64,000 nucleotides of DNA, taken from assembly GCF_009730915.1 (NCBI RefSeq), contig NC_052472.1, positions 18,320,382 through 18,384,381 on the forward strand, in the 5' to 3' direction. The notes under the pieces were generated by a model that did no database searches, was not told the DNA's origin, and saw nothing but the letters and a program-made list of their open reading frames with translations. The number at the start of each line of letters is the position of its first letter. Position 1 is the stretch's first letter. Source of the stretch: Dioscorea cayenensis subsp. rotundata (taxonomy: Eukaryota > Streptophyta > Magnoliopsida > Dioscoreales > Dioscoreaceae). The translations under genes and the position numbers were made by a program. Positions 10,580 to 23,143 of the stretch are shown in pieces.

Positions 10580-13445
10580 CTATCAGGATTGGAAGGCTCA
10601 GTTAAAAATACCACCACAAGGCACGCTACAAGACTTTATATGTTTGCTCTTCCTTTTGCAATAAACATAATAACAATATTGATGATGCAGAGGAATGATT
10701 TTGTTCACTGGCAATACACTTTCATGACCTCTTCTTCGTTTAATGAGTTGATCTTTATTTGTCAATCTGTTGCAAATCTGTTGTAGGTTTGAATCTTTTT
10801 GTTCCTATAATGTGACATAATTGTTAATGGTTTCTAATGGTCCTCTTCCCTGAAATTGTGATATAGACCTTGTCATTTGTATCTCGTTGAAGGCACATCA
10901 AGTTTTCAACAATCTTTTGCTACTTCTCTAACTTAAAAGGTTAGCATTAGTTTGCTGTTTGTCAGCATATCATTCTCTTCTATATCAAGATCTGATCATT
11001 CTTTTGTTTGTGTTAGATCTTGAACAGAAAGCCTAGCATTCATGGAGTAAATTGAATTTAGATTGGACTTTCTATTAGCCTGATTGATTATGTGTTTTGC
11101 TGCATAAAACTCATCATGTGAATTTCGCCTGTCTTTGGGAGAATTCAGATGCCATTTGTATTTACAATCATTTTTGCCTCTGTGCTTGCGAAAGTGTGCA
11201 TGCGTGCACACTTATTATTTTGCATACATGATCTATTAATTTTTATCTTGTTTGTGTTATGAATTTGTTGCATGCTTTAGATTACCTGATTGATTTATCT
11301 TATTACTGCCCTCTGCTGAGCATCCCATCTCTATTTATTTATTTTTGTTGTAACTTTAGTTGAAAGTCAGAGTTGATAATGATGGGTCTGAGCATATAAG
11401 TGCAGCTTGTTGTTAAAAACCTGTTACTAATCACTAGAAGATCAGGAAGTGTAAATCAAGTTAAAAGCATGTCTTTCAATGGGTGTTATGAAGGAGAAAG
11501 TATCATATTGCTCTGTTTGGTTAATTACAGAATCATTCTTTGGAGATGTTTGCCCAAAAGTGTGCATTTATTTTCTTTTCTAGCACCTTAATGCGCTACT
11601 TACCCTTGAACTTGGTCACTGCCCTTGAAGAAGAAATCATGTGGTTAAGAGTTTGAAACGCGCGCCTTAATTTATGAAATATATTCTTTTTCATTTTACA
11701 GGATGTTACTGCAACTAAGAGAAATGAATTTGAAGATTACTTTTTGAAGCGGGAGTTGCTTATGGGAATATATGAGAAGGGATTTGAAAGACCTTCACCC
11801 ATTCAAGAAGAAAGCATTCCAATTGCACTGACTGGGAGTGACATACTTGCCAGGGCTAAAAATGGGACTGGGAAGACAGCTGCATTTTGCATTCCTGCTC
11901 TAGAAAAAATCGATCAAGATAACAATGTTATTCAAGGTTCATATACAATTGTTTTTATTGCCATTACATAAATGAGTTTATATCTGTTGTCTGAAAGAAC
12001 AAGCTGCCATTTTTAAAGTTGCATTGTTAATTCTACTATTTTTCTTTTGTGGGGTCTTTTGAAGTTTGAACCACATATTCCATATCTAATTTTGCTAACT
12101 ACTGTTTCTGAATTGTTTGCAACTATTTCAGTATGGATTTACTTCTTGGAAGACAAACGTATTTTGTCCAAATGTATTCTAATACTAATTTGCCCCTTTC
12201 TTTTTTTGTCGCTTTGCTGCATCAGTTGTCATATTGGTTCCCACAAGAGAATTGACTCTCCAAACATCTCAAGTATGCAAAGAGTTGGGAAAGCATTTAA
12301 AGATTCAGGTCATGGTTACCACTGGAGGAACTAGCTTGAAGGATGACATAATGCGTTTATATCAGCCTGTTCATTTACTTGTGGGAACACCAGGACGCAT
12401 TCTTGATCTTGCAAGAAAAGGTGTTTGTGTATTGAAGAATTGCTCAATGCTCATTATGGATGAGGTAATCTTTGCTCATATGATCAGATTAAATCCTGTG
12501 CACTAGTAAATATCCAATCAATTGAAATGGCATGAAAGTATTTTGTATCATTAGTGTTTATGTTAGATCTAGCATAATGTGTGAACAGTTGGTTATTACT
12601 TATTAGTTATAACTTTTGTGAAAGACACAATGCAGTTTTATGTTGTCTTTGAAATATTGTAATTGTCATTGAGCAAGAGCTCACATGTTATATTACCTTT
12701 TTAAACAAGGAGCATTCCTTGTGAATTCTATTTCGCATCATTAAAGTCGAATAACATATCAAACTATCAATTGCTTGATTATTACTCGTTCAATGTGGTT
12801 CTTTTCAGATCAATGGTTCTATGGATAATTGAAAATTTACTTAATCTCCTATTTAATTGCAAAAATACTCGTGACACAATCCATGTTGTTTGTTTTTTAG
12901 ATCAATGCTTCTTTTTTTGCATTCTTTGCATATGAATTGCGCAAAAAACCAAAATTATGATTGATTTTCTTGGTCACTGGTATATATAATGTTTGTCAAA
13001 CTTACGTTGAGTATGCCATGATGTTTATGAGTCCCTTGATTCACACTTTTGAGAGAAGCATAGCAGTTTGTGAAGCTGTTGGTGAGGAGCATTGAGGAAA
13101 TTTAATCAATATTGGTTAAATGTATTTCCCTTGTTTTGATTTTCCTTGGAAGTCTAAAACCACATTTGTCCTTTTACTCACAGGCAGACAAGCTTCTATC
13201 GCTAGAATTTCAACCTTCCATTGAGCAGCTTATTCAATTTCTTCACCTACCCATCGACAAGTTTTTAATGTTTTCGAGCAACATTTTCCTGTAGCTCATC
13301 AAGGAATTTAAGGAAAAATATCTGTCAGAAGCCTTACATAATTAACCTTTATGGATGAACTTACCCTCAAGGGTATAACACAATATTATGCCTTTGTGGA
13401 AGAAAAGGCGGAAGGTTCATCTGCTAAAACACCCTTTTTTCAAAG
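10580..13445 (+). pseudogene. Truncated DEAD-box RNA helicase, DHH1/DDX6 (RH6/RH8/RH12) type
   Basis: Full-length relatives are P-body helicases acting in mRNA decapping and translational repression. Four exon remnants are visible with their introns. 10580-~10630 encodes YQDWKAQLKIPP after a TTTCAG acceptor. 11702-11936 carries the Q motif (GFERPSPIQ) and Walker A ([10 protein letters not shown]). 12226-12464 carries PTREL, VTTGG, VGTPGR and the first half of the DEAD box (MDE). 13184-13445 starts ADKLLS. Splice sites are plausible (for example ATTCAAG|GTTC and CATCAG|TTGT). The last exon is broken: motif III SAT reads SSN, and in-frame stops and frameshifts follow, although the decayed text still follows the family to the LFSK|GT exon end. 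RecA domain 2 is absent and the Gln-rich N-terminus was not found. Retained introns mean it arose by DNA duplication, not retrocopying. Confidence 0.85.
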
Positions 13446-13615
13446 GTTTTGAGGCTTCACCCTCCTTTTTAGTAATCTTTTATTTGCTTGTGCTTCTATG
13501 TTTGTGAATGTATTGAAGATGTGAAACTTGTTTCTCCGACTTCAAATAAATCAGATCGATTATTTTACGTAACTCTGGGTTAATCGGGTAGAGCTTTTGA
13601 GGGTTAAGGATGGTA
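13446..13615. other. Remaining intron sequence of the helicase pseudogene before LINE-A
   Basis: The stretch follows the donor-like CAAAG|GTTTT at the end of the last helicase exon. It holds nothing codable. The exact left border of LINE-A is not visible because no clear poly(T) or target-site duplication was found. Confidence 0.35.
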
Positions 13616-13652
13616 TCAAGTGGTCCAGTGATGAATTGTGCGTGGAAGGGAA

Positions 13653-16600
13653 TTAGCTTCTAAAATTTGAGAGAAAAGTGCCGGATGGGTTTGGAGAATT
13701 CTGATCGATGAAGAGGTGTTGAGAGATTTTTCGAGATGCATTGTGGCGAAAGGGCACAAGTGTCGGTGGAATTTTGAAAATTGTAACCTTTCTTGAAGAG
13801 ATTTGTGAGGGTGAGGATTTTTGTCCTCCCCGACAGAAGCCAAGAGAAAAGAGTGATTTTGCTTTGGACAGTGATTTTTCGGAAGGGGATAAAAGCGGAC
13901 TACGTGTACCACCATCAATGAGAAATTTATAATAAGATTTAGCGTAAACATGCCTTTTTACCCGGGGTCCGAGAGTAAACATCATAGGGTCCGAGGTGAA
14001 CATCATCTTGAATATTAGAGCAATCGGGGATAATTTCAAGCCTGCAGATAACTTTATATCGAGGGAATTGGAGGTGGGAAATAAGGGTTCGAGGGTTGTT
14101 TAGAAACTAGGTGAATTATCGATGGTAATCCGAGCAGGAACAATCATTGAAAAGATCGCGATGATCTTTGAGTCGAAATCCCATCATGCTGTGATCGGAC
14201 CAAAGTGAAGTGTTAGAACCATTTCCGATAGATTTCATGATGCATGATGGGAAGGAAAAATAAAGTGGAGAGTTACTCACTGCCCAGCGACTTATTTCGG
14301 GTGGGATGTGAGAAAAGAATTCTAAAAAGTGTCATTTATGGAATAATTAGCGTGGATGATTTTGACCCAACTGCTATTTGGATTATGATTAATTTCACCA
14401 CCACTTTCCAAGTAAAAGCATTCTTTGAAGGTGCGAAGGTTAAGGTTTCCCGACCTCCCATTTCCCTGGTCTAGTGATCTTGTTCCGAGCGATCAATCGA
14501 CTCCTTTAGGTCCCGAGTCGGGCCCTTTCAGGAAATCTCTCCGAATTTTATCAATATCTTTGATCACCCTAGCGGGAAGCTTGAAGGTGATATCCGATGA
14601 ACATGGATGGTTGAAAGGACCGAGGTAATGAGTGTTAAGCGTCCCAGGAGTGATAAGTAGTTGGCTTTCCAAGAGGTGAGTGCACGAGGCGAACCATGTT
14701 GAGTGAGTTTTGCCCAATCATAACGTTTGGGTCTCGACCCCGAGAAAGGGCACTCTAAGTAGGGTGATTGGGAGGCGACTCGTGAGCAGTTTAGGGATTC
14801 TAGGGCGAGGAGTGATGAGGTTGATAGTCATAGTTAAGAGTGCGAGGCGACTTTTTGAGTAATTGATGGTTAAGCTGAGGGCACCCTCAGTAAAGATCTC
14901 AGGATGAGTTTAATAATATGAAGATCTTCTTGTCCTCCAGCAGAAAAAATTAGAAGGTCATCGGCATATTGGAGGTGGTAGATGTTATCAGAATTATTTA
15001 AAGGAACCCCCACCAGGACTTTGGATTTGAGTGCATGGGAGAGCATAACGCTTAGTATATTAGCGGTGAGGGCAAGAAGGCGATTGGAGAGGGATCGCCT
15101 TGCCTCGGACTCTTTTACCCGCGAATGTAGCCACAGGTTGATCCGTTGATAATGATTGGGCCTTGGCGGTGCTAAAAGAATGGAAAAACCCCGGAGATCC
15201 ATTTAGGTCCAAAGCCTCTCTAGCAACAAGAATTTCGAGAAGAAAGTTCCGATCAGAGAGTCGAAGGCTTTTACGCGAAATCCACTTTAAAAGATGTGTC
15301 CTAGGCGTTTATGTTTTTTTGTAAGTTGGAAATGATTTATTGTGCTTGAGCAATGATATTTATCCGCTATACATACGCCTTTAATAAATCGGTTGTGATT
15401 CATCGACTAGCGAATTGATAACAGTACTGAGGCGATTAGCGAGTATTTTTGAGATAAATTTACAAGTGGAGTTGATAAGATTGATAGGACGAAAGTCCTT
15501 CACATCTAAAGGCATATCGCAATAAAGCGATATGAATCCGGTTGATACGGCTCAAGGTTGATGGTTCCTTCGAAAGAAATCCTCCGAAGCTTAACGAGAG
15601 TGTTTTGGAGGATGGTCCAATGTTTTTGGAAGAAGAAAATAGGGAATCCATCCGGGCCAGGGGCTTTGTCAGGGTTAAGGCCAAAAACGGCTTGTTTAAT
15701 TTCCTCAGTAGTGAAAGGTAGTTCTAGCTGGGAAAGATCAATTCTTTTCTTTGTAATCAAAAAGAAAATGCCAATCCAGGAGAAATCTATTTGGTAAAGG
15801 GTGCGAAAGATAGAATGATAGTGATCAGTGAATATTCTACCAATTTGAGCATTATCGTCAAACCAGATGCCATTATGAAGAATACGAGGTATGTGATTTC
15901 TATTTCTCCCTCCCGTTTGCAATTTGGTGGAAGAATTTGAGTGTTGGAGTCCCTCTCTAAGCCAAGCAATCCTGAGGCGTTGTTTCGATAAATTTCTTCT
16001 GGTTTAAAATGATGTAAAGTTCGAGGCGAATTTGGGAGGAGTCGGTTGGATTCTTCCTCTAAGAGGGGTCTACTTTCATCAATAATGTCATTGGAATGTA
16101 ATTCCGCGAGTAGACTACTTTTGAGGATCTTAGAAGAACAAAAATTGTTCTTGGACCATGTGCGAAGGTTGGATTTTAAATGAGCAAGTTTTTTGGAAAA
16201 GATGAACGCCCCACATCCAACAGGGCTTGACTCAGAGCCACCCAGTTTCTTGAATAAGATTGATGAGATTAGAGAGTGGTATACGAATTTCTCAATTTGA
16301 ATATTCGGGATCTTTTAAGGTGAATTCAAAATCGGGGAGCAGGATAGGGAGAATGATCGAACCAAATGCAGGAAGATCAAATTGAGATGTTCTGGGGTAT
16401 AAGAAGGTCCAATCATGAGAGTAAAGGAAACGATCAAGACGGACCCAAATAGGGTTAGATTATCCATTGGACCAGGTAAATCTTCTTCCACTAATTTTTG
16501 TTGGAAAGTTGATAAGATCGGTTAAGCTTAGAAGGCATTGGGATACGTTGATATTTCTAGGATTAGAGATACCATTATTTTTGTCTTCTATGGAAAAGAT

Positions 16601-17060
16601 CGTATTGAAATCGCCTACGAAAATAACCCGGTTGAAATGAGGGTTTTTAGGGTTTTGAGTTCATTCGATCGGGCCTAATGGAACTAGAGTTTGGTCCATA
16701 AATCTTTGGAGCAAGACCAAGTGGAGTTATCCGAGACCCGATTAGTGAATTCTGCGAAATGGTAAAAGGATCCCTTATAGATTAAATGTCCATTAAGTTG
16801 GGGGCTGTCCCCGAAAGCAAGGATAATACCTCCGGTGAGAACATTGGGCGGTAAGAATTCAAAAAGAGTCAATGCGTTTACCTCAATTAATCTCCATAGG
16901 GAGCTATGGAGGTTTTGGAGTTTGGATTTTTGGAGACAAACAATATCAGCTTTGCAATTTAAAATAACTTCTTTGACTGGAGTGGCATTTTAGAGAGTGC
17001 GCCTGGACTTCCTAACATTCCGAGCATAAAATTTTTCATAAGAAAGCAGGATAAAGTCTA
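13653..17060 (-). pseudogene. LINE-A ORF2 remnants (endonuclease, reverse transcriptase, zf-RVT)
   Basis: Several disconnected minus-strand frames are recognisable. At 16684-17050 is endonuclease-like text (KADIVCLQKSKLQ; LTGGIILAFG). At 15506-15922 is the reverse transcriptase N-terminus with the plant-LINE signature NPDKAPGPDGFP. At 14870-15202 is the catalytic YADDLLIF followed by GGQEDLHIIKLI. At 14493-14717 is the family's INTHYL..LPA.VI..IDKIRRDFL connector. At 13653-13960 is a zf-RVT remnant (KSYYKFLIDGGTRSPL, then SKNLSTPL). The frame changes at least four times between these blocks, so no functional polymerase can be made from this copy. Confidence 0.8.
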
Positions 17061-17197
17061 ATAATTAGATCTCGGGGAGATCCGAGGATTGGAGGAGATT
17101 TAGGAGCCTCTTCACGGTTTCAAGAGATGCGATTTTATTTGAACATTTAGATTTATGAGAGGAGATCAGGAATTTAATGCCACAAGAATTGCTATAT

Positions 17198-18981
17198 TTA
17201 AGAATTTGAGCAGCTCGAGTCGAGAGAAAATATTGAATTCATAAAAGAGGCGTGCCTCTCTTGGATCTTGGGGATTTTTCTTGGGAGATCGGGGATGGAG
17301 GGTACAAACCCGACTTCTTTGTTCAGTAGCAGGTTTTCTTGGGCTGTCACTATACAGGCGGTTTGGGATGCTGCTTGAAGTTGTTTTAGTAGATCTTCCA
17401 AAGTACTAGAATTTTCTTGTTCAGTAGCAATAGTGTGTGAATCTTGGTCTTCCAGGATCAAGGCAAAATTTCATTCTACGGAATGAAATCCTCATCTTCC
17501 ATGATCATTATCAAGAATATTCTCATGCTCTACGATCGAGGAGCTCTTCCTTAAGAGGGCCTCTAGTAAAGAATGCAGGGCAAAGGATATTGTTCATAAA
17601 ATTTTTCAGAGTTAATGCTTGGTACCAGTGTCCATCCTCCAAAAATGAAAATCCATTTGTACCCTCAGGGATGGATAAGACTGGAGGTAGGAATTGCAGG
17701 TGAGAGGGAAAATTTTCCTGCAAATTAGGGTTAGAGGATGAGTCCTGTCCATGATCAGAATTAGAGAGAGAAGAGTGATCATCACGAGGCAAGGGTACCT
17801 TGGAATGTGAGGGTGAGATTAGATCATGTTGTTGAATATCTTGAGGAGTTATCTCAGCATCAAAGGAGGATCTGAGAGTGATTATCTCGAGGCAAGTTCA
17901 CCAAGATGGGTGAGTGGATGCTGAGATCGGGAGAGCGCTTGTCGAGGCATCTCATCCAGGAAATGGATTAGATATTTTGATCAGAGAGCTGATCACGATG
18001 ACATATCTGAGAGCGTGATCACAAGATCAAAGGGATTTTGCAGGAATCCAGGGGAGTGCTGATCTTGAGGCAGTAGAGACGAAGGCATGGTTCCAAAGAG
18101 AATGGTGGAGTTTGCATCTCGAGGCAAAGGAGCGGCTGTTGAAGGCCCAACCATCACGTTGCCACTGCGATGAGCAGCAGTGAGGATTGTCGCTCGGATC
18201 TCGCATGAGATTCCGGCGGGATCTCATGGGTATCGGCAAGAAGCCGGTCACCGGTAGGAGGTTGGACGTCTTCTTGAGATCCAACAGCGTCAGTCCCAGT
18301 CGGTTGGCTAAGGCCGGAGCAACGCTCAACAGCCTCGCTTGGGAGATCATCGACGGGAGAATGTATAACGGGTGCTTTACCCTTATCGTCTTTGGGAATA
18401 TATATGGCTTTGCGAGATGACTGAGCTGGTTGAGGTTGAGCCGGGGCAATAGTCGAAGGTCCCTGGACGATCTTTGATCGAAGAATGTGAATCCCGTCAT
18501 CTTCAAGCTTAACAATGAAGCTTCTAACGCCGATGTCCACAGTGATCGCCAACGGAAAGATGATCGACGGCTTGAGTCTAACCAGCGTTCGAAGGTGTTC
18601 TAGAGTGACATGCTCCTTCTTTTGAACGTAGATGAGATCGCCGATCGGCCGGAGAATGTCGACGATTGAATCCCAATTCCAACAGTGAAGTGGAAGGTTG
18701 GTAATTCTGATCCAATTATAGTTGCCGGCGGCAATCTCATGTGACCCAAATTCGGCAGTCTAGTGAGATAGTGAGATGCGATAGGGCCCTAGGTTTGAGC
18801 TAAGAGCAAAAGGACTTCTCTTCACCGTCGATGCAGCATCTCTAGCTGAGTTCATCATGAGAATAAAATCAATGTTGAATGGGGTGATATGCTCACATAA
18901 ATCAGGGTTTAAGCACCGGGGGAGAGAATCATGGAGGGATTTAACACTGCCATTGCCAGAAAAAACCCTTATAATCACCAT
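17198..18981 (-). pseudogene. LINE-A ORF1 remnant (DUF4283-like RNA-binding protein)
   Basis: The minus strand around 18730-18560 reads NYNWIRITNLPLHCWNWDSI, RPIGDLIYVQKKEH and LRTLVRLKPS, the typical start of plant LINE ORF1 proteins. It continues at 18552-18154 with VDIGVRSFIVKLEDDGIHI and a Pro/Gln-rich linker. The segment at 18760-18981 (MVIIRVFSGNGSVKSLHDSL) lies just upstream. Several stops and frameshifts break it. The tail at 17198-17792 is acidic, serine-rich and poorly conserved. Confidence 0.65.
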
Positions 18982-19010
18982 TTTTTGAGCTCCTCTTTCG
19001 ATTTTAGAAT

Positions 19011-20299
19011 AGCTTCAGTGATGGGCAAGGAGACACGAAGAGAGGTATGGTTTACAAGTTGACTGGGTAGGTGCTGCAAAATGTCTGTCTGTTTATTATT
19101 TAGTGCTATTGTTTGATGTCAGAACATGTAGCTTTTTAACTCTTTTTAACTCTTCTGTCTTGAGAGCAACTAAAATTTCAATATCAATAAGCATATTGTG
19201 TATTATTTTAAATAATGTTTAGCTAGTTTAGTTTCAAAAGCTTTTCATGTTTCCAAATCAGCGTTGTTATCCTTTATTTGTGACTTGGTTCTCTTGTATC
19301 TTTCCTAAGTTGTCAGTTACTTTGAAAGTGATTTATCAAAGTTGAAATTATCTCTTTTCATTCATCTCTTTGGAAAAACAGTGATATGATGGGCAAGTCA
19401 GAAATGCAACCTTTTAGCCTGTTTGATTATGTATTGTTTTCCCTGCCAAGTAAGTTGGTGGTATTTTTGCTCATGTCATATGGTAGTTCTGCATTTTTGG
19501 TTTAATTTTCTCCAGCAATCAGCAAAGCAATCCAATTATTCAGAGTCCCTAAAATTTCATAGGAATATTATGTGTACTAACTTTTTATGTTTGAGTCAAG
19601 TCAACAGAGCAATCCAACTGATCCGAGTCCCTACCAAGTTACCAACCAAACGTGTCAAGATGTGAAACATGTTCTCTCTTTATAGTCAAACATTACCTTT
19701 AAATCAAAGCAATAAATCAGTTTAGCTGATTTGACCCCACAAATGAAAACACGCATAGAGTATGTAACAATGATTTCTTTTTTAAAAAGACTAAGAACTC
19801 CTTATCTGTGTTTCACGTGATCCAAAACATTTTATTTTATTTAATTTAAATATATTTTTTAAAAATTTATTTATTTTTTAAAAATTGGTGTAATCTGCTA
19901 ATTGAGTGCTTTTCTAACTATAACTGCTTTGCAGCTTGGTTTCTTTCGAGAAATATTCGACTAGATCACTTTACTTTTGAAAAGTGTCGACATTGAGATA
20001 TCTTCCGATTAGTCACTTTGCTTTTAAAATGTCTTGAAAAGCTTAAGTGACAGTTTTTAAAAGTAGAGAGATGATGGGGACGTCTAAGCTGAGTAACAGC
20101 GTTCAATGAAAGATAATCTAGAAGCATTCTGATGAAAAAGAAAAAGAAAGAAAAAGTACATGAACTATTTTGGTGATTATATTTTTAAAATTTTATTTAT
20201 CTTACATTACAACTATTTGCAACTCCTAACTATCTCATTGAGGTTAACATAATTGAGAGTCTTTGTATACTAGCATGTACACAGAAAAACTCACTGTCA
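19011..20299. other. Non-coding AT-rich DNA between LINE-A and RLP-B
   Basis: No gene is supported. A short direct repeat is present: AGCAATCCAA followed by TCAGAGTCCCTA at about 19524-19550, and the near copy AGCAATCCAA...GAGTCCCTA at about 19608-19634. I looked for the missing helicase C-terminal exons here and could not make a convincing match. Confidence 0.4.
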
Positions 20300-20670
20300 T
20301 TAGAGTGGGGTTGTGACTAAGTCAATAGAGTTTGTCTAAACAAAAACAAATTATGTTTGCGGTTTATAGTGGAATGATAGTTTTGTTCTGTTATGGCCAC
20401 GCGAGCCGCATTGTGGACATGAGAGACACACTCGTTTAACATCTCTCAAGTTTGTTCGAGGACAGATGAGTCTCCAAGCCTATTGACATTGTCCAAAAAA
20501 AAAAAAGAAAAAGGTAAAAGGGAAATTTTACATGAATTAGAATATGGGAAACTTCCCAAGTACCTCGCTGCCATTAATTTTGCTCTTGTTTAAATCTGCT
20601 TTATATGATCCATGCATTTGCTCTATCCCATTCATACACTTCTCCACAGACATTTGTGAGAGCTTCTCTC
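20300..20670 (+). repeat. Duplicated RLP promoter region (copy of about 1920-2288)
   Basis: The sequence upstream of RLP-B aligns with that of RLP-A up to and past the start codon, including GAGAGCTTCTCTCTTTGATC immediately before ATGGCTT. The TATA position is degraded (TTATATGA at 20601). Confidence 0.65.
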
Positions 20671-20679
20671 TTTGATCTC

Positions 20680-23143
20680 ATGGCTTGTCTCTCATTGTTT
20701 GTTTTCCTTCCCAGACTTCATTGGCTCTTTCACCAAACTTGAATACCTGAATCTCTCCAATGCCGGATTCAGTGGTGCCATTCCTCATACCTTTGGAAAC
20801 CTATCCTGCTTGCGCTATCTTGATCTTAGCTCCAATTATGATCTACAAACTAATGACCTCCACTGGCTCTCTGGAATGACTTCTTTGTATTACCTTGACT
20901 TGAGTGGAGGGAACCTTTCCAAAGTGCATGGTTGGCTTCATGACATTAACAGTATGCTCCCCTCTCTTCGTGCGTTGAAACTTTCTAATGCTGAACTTCA
21001 AGGTGGTGGCATTTATGCTACTACCGATCTGCCTCATTATCTCAACTTCACATCTCTTCGTGTGCTGATCTCTCTCACAATAATGGCCTGAACATCACTC
21101 TGCCTCAATGGTTGTTCAATCTCACTAGCCTTGTTCATCTTGAGCTCTCTGCTTGTGCTCTGTATGGCAAGTTACCAGTCACAGTAGGTAACTTGAGTCG
21201 CTTGAGAGTCTTGAACTTGTCTGGTAATCATTTTGATGGAGTGATTCCAGAGTCCTTGGGAAATCTTGGTAGCTTGGAGAGCCTTGATTTGTCAGATAAT
21301 GAACTCAATGGAAGCATTCCAGAATCTCTAAGCAATCTTACAAATTTAGTGTTCTTTGATTTGTCTTATAATAAGTTTGGAAAGTTGCCAGAGAGCATCG
21401 GGAGGCTGCAGAAGTTGGTGGAGTTTCATTTGTCCAATAACCAAATTCAGGGATTGATGCCTGCAAGCATTGGGGACCTGAGAAACCTGCAATATTTGGA
21501 TTTATCACAGAATATGATCAGTGGAGCCATTCCTGAATCCTTTGGCAATCTCACACTTTTGCAGCATTTTGATGGGGCTGTTAACAATCTCAGAGGCAAA
21601 TTGCCTGAAACTATGGGGAATTTTATTCACCTTCAGTTTCTATATTTGTCTCAAAATATGATTGCAGGGGAACTACCAGGGAGCATGGGAAAACTCACAA
21701 GCTTGACGGTGCTTGATCTATCAATGAACAACATTAGTGGAATATTGCCAAAATCCATGGGGAACTTATGCAAGTTACAGTGGTTAGATTTAAGTAGCAA
21801 TTTAATAAAAGGAGCAATTGATGATCTTGTGAACCGCTTGTCTAATTGCCCTGAGAACTACATAAGAAATAGTTCTTCTGTTTCAGAGGACACGGATGGT
21901 ATGAGCTACTTAAATTTGGCGAACAACAGATTTAATGGAAGGGTCCCAGATAGCATAGGTAGGTTAGCTAATCTGAGAATCTTACAGCTCAAGGAAAATT
22001 CATTTGTTGGCACTTTAACTGAACACCATTTTCTAAATCTAACAGACTTGTATTACATGGATTTCTCCTATAATTTGCTGCAGCTTAATGTGCCCAACGA
22101 TTGGGTGCCTCCTTTTTATGCTGATACTATCATGATGTGCTCTTGCAGAATAAGCTCTGTGTTTCCTGCTTGGCTTAAAACTCAAACAGGGCTGGAGTAT
22201 CTTTGTCTATCAGAGGCCGAAATTTCTGGCAATGTCCCAACATGGTTTTGGAATTTATCATCCAATGGTTTGGTCTTGCTCAATATATCGCATAATAATT
22301 TAAGTGGAATTCACCTACTTTTGCAACATTCCTCCTTGGAGATTATTGATATGAGCCGCAACAAATTTGAAGGTTTTGATACCTGATTGAACTCTTCATC
22401 TTTGGCCATGATTGATCTAAGTAACAACTCTTTATTTGCTCCTATTTCATTAAGCTTTGCTGGGATTCAATTTCTTTCTTTATCACATAATCATATTAAT
22501 GGCAGCATACCATCTCTGTAACCTCACTATTTTGAAAAATGCTGGATCTGTTAGCAACAACATGCGTCTGGAGAACTTCCACATTGCTGGAATCAGTTAT
22601 CATTACAAGAATTATTAATTTATCTACAACAATTTCTTTGGCAGCATTCCTGAAGCCATTGTGTCTCACCAATCTTCGATCGTTGCATTTGCAAAAGAAT
22701 AGTCTATCTGGAAATCTCCCTTTGTCGCTGAAAAATGCAAAAATTGGTGGTTCTAGACATTGGTGAGAAACAGGCTTTCTGGTACAATACCTTCATGGAT
22801 TGGAAGTTCTTGCATCATTAGTATTCCTTCGCTTGAGATCAAACTTGTTCGAAGGTTCAATACCAGAGCAATTATTAAACCTCTCATCCCTCCAGGTTCT
22901 GGATCTTGCACAAAACAACCTCTCAGTTGTCATTTTTCCTCATACTTTTGGAGGTTTTAAAGTGATGGCCACAAGTTACAGTGAAAGATCCCGGCTCTTG
23001 ATTTCCCAATATGATCAAGAGCGCAATTTCACTAATGTTTCAGGAACATACGAGTACTTGGAGTCTCGTGGTGATAAGTGCAAAGGGGCAGCAAACTGAA
23101 TACACAAAAGGAGAGTACTTTTCTAGTCACTAGCATTGACTTG
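20680..23143 (+). pseudogene. RLP-B: LRR receptor-like protein, N-terminus deleted, runs into assembly gap
   Basis: The start ATGGCTTGTCTCTCATTG matches RLP-A, but after about 25 bases the sequence jumps to CTTCCCAGACTTCATTGG. About 380 bp present in RLP-A is missing, which includes most of the signal peptide and the LRR N-cap. From this ATG the frame stops within about 20 codons. LRR coding text is then readable in three main blocks: 20705-21090, 21112-22386 (424 codons of uninterrupted LRRs) and scattered pieces from 22390 to 23143. Breaks lie near 21068, at 22384 (one extra T before a TGA) and repeatedly from 22500 to 22800. The last bases before the gap match the island region of RLP-C (about 30890-30983), so the C-terminal LRRs and transmembrane part would lie in the unsequenced gap. 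Confidence 0.8.

Larger units (their letters stand above)
13616..19010 (-). mobile_element. LINE-A: decayed L1-type non-LTR retrotransposon, antisense
   Basis: Read on the minus strand, the order is ORF1 (about 18980-17200), endonuclease remnants (about 17050-16000), reverse transcriptase (about 15970-14870), a C-terminal connector (14717-14493) and a zinc-binding zf-RVT remnant (about 13960-13650). This is the standard layout of plant L1-clade elements at close to full length. Every ORF carries frameshifts or stops, so it is old. It lies antisense to the helicase pseudogene, probably inside one of its introns. Neither terminus can be fixed. Confidence 0.8.

Noticed and set aside
19510-19670. 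Missing helicase exons (RecA2 start) after LINE-A
   Set aside because: A few residues (VNRAIQLI) resemble VNRVELL, but the surrounding text does not follow the family and contains a separate short direct repeat.
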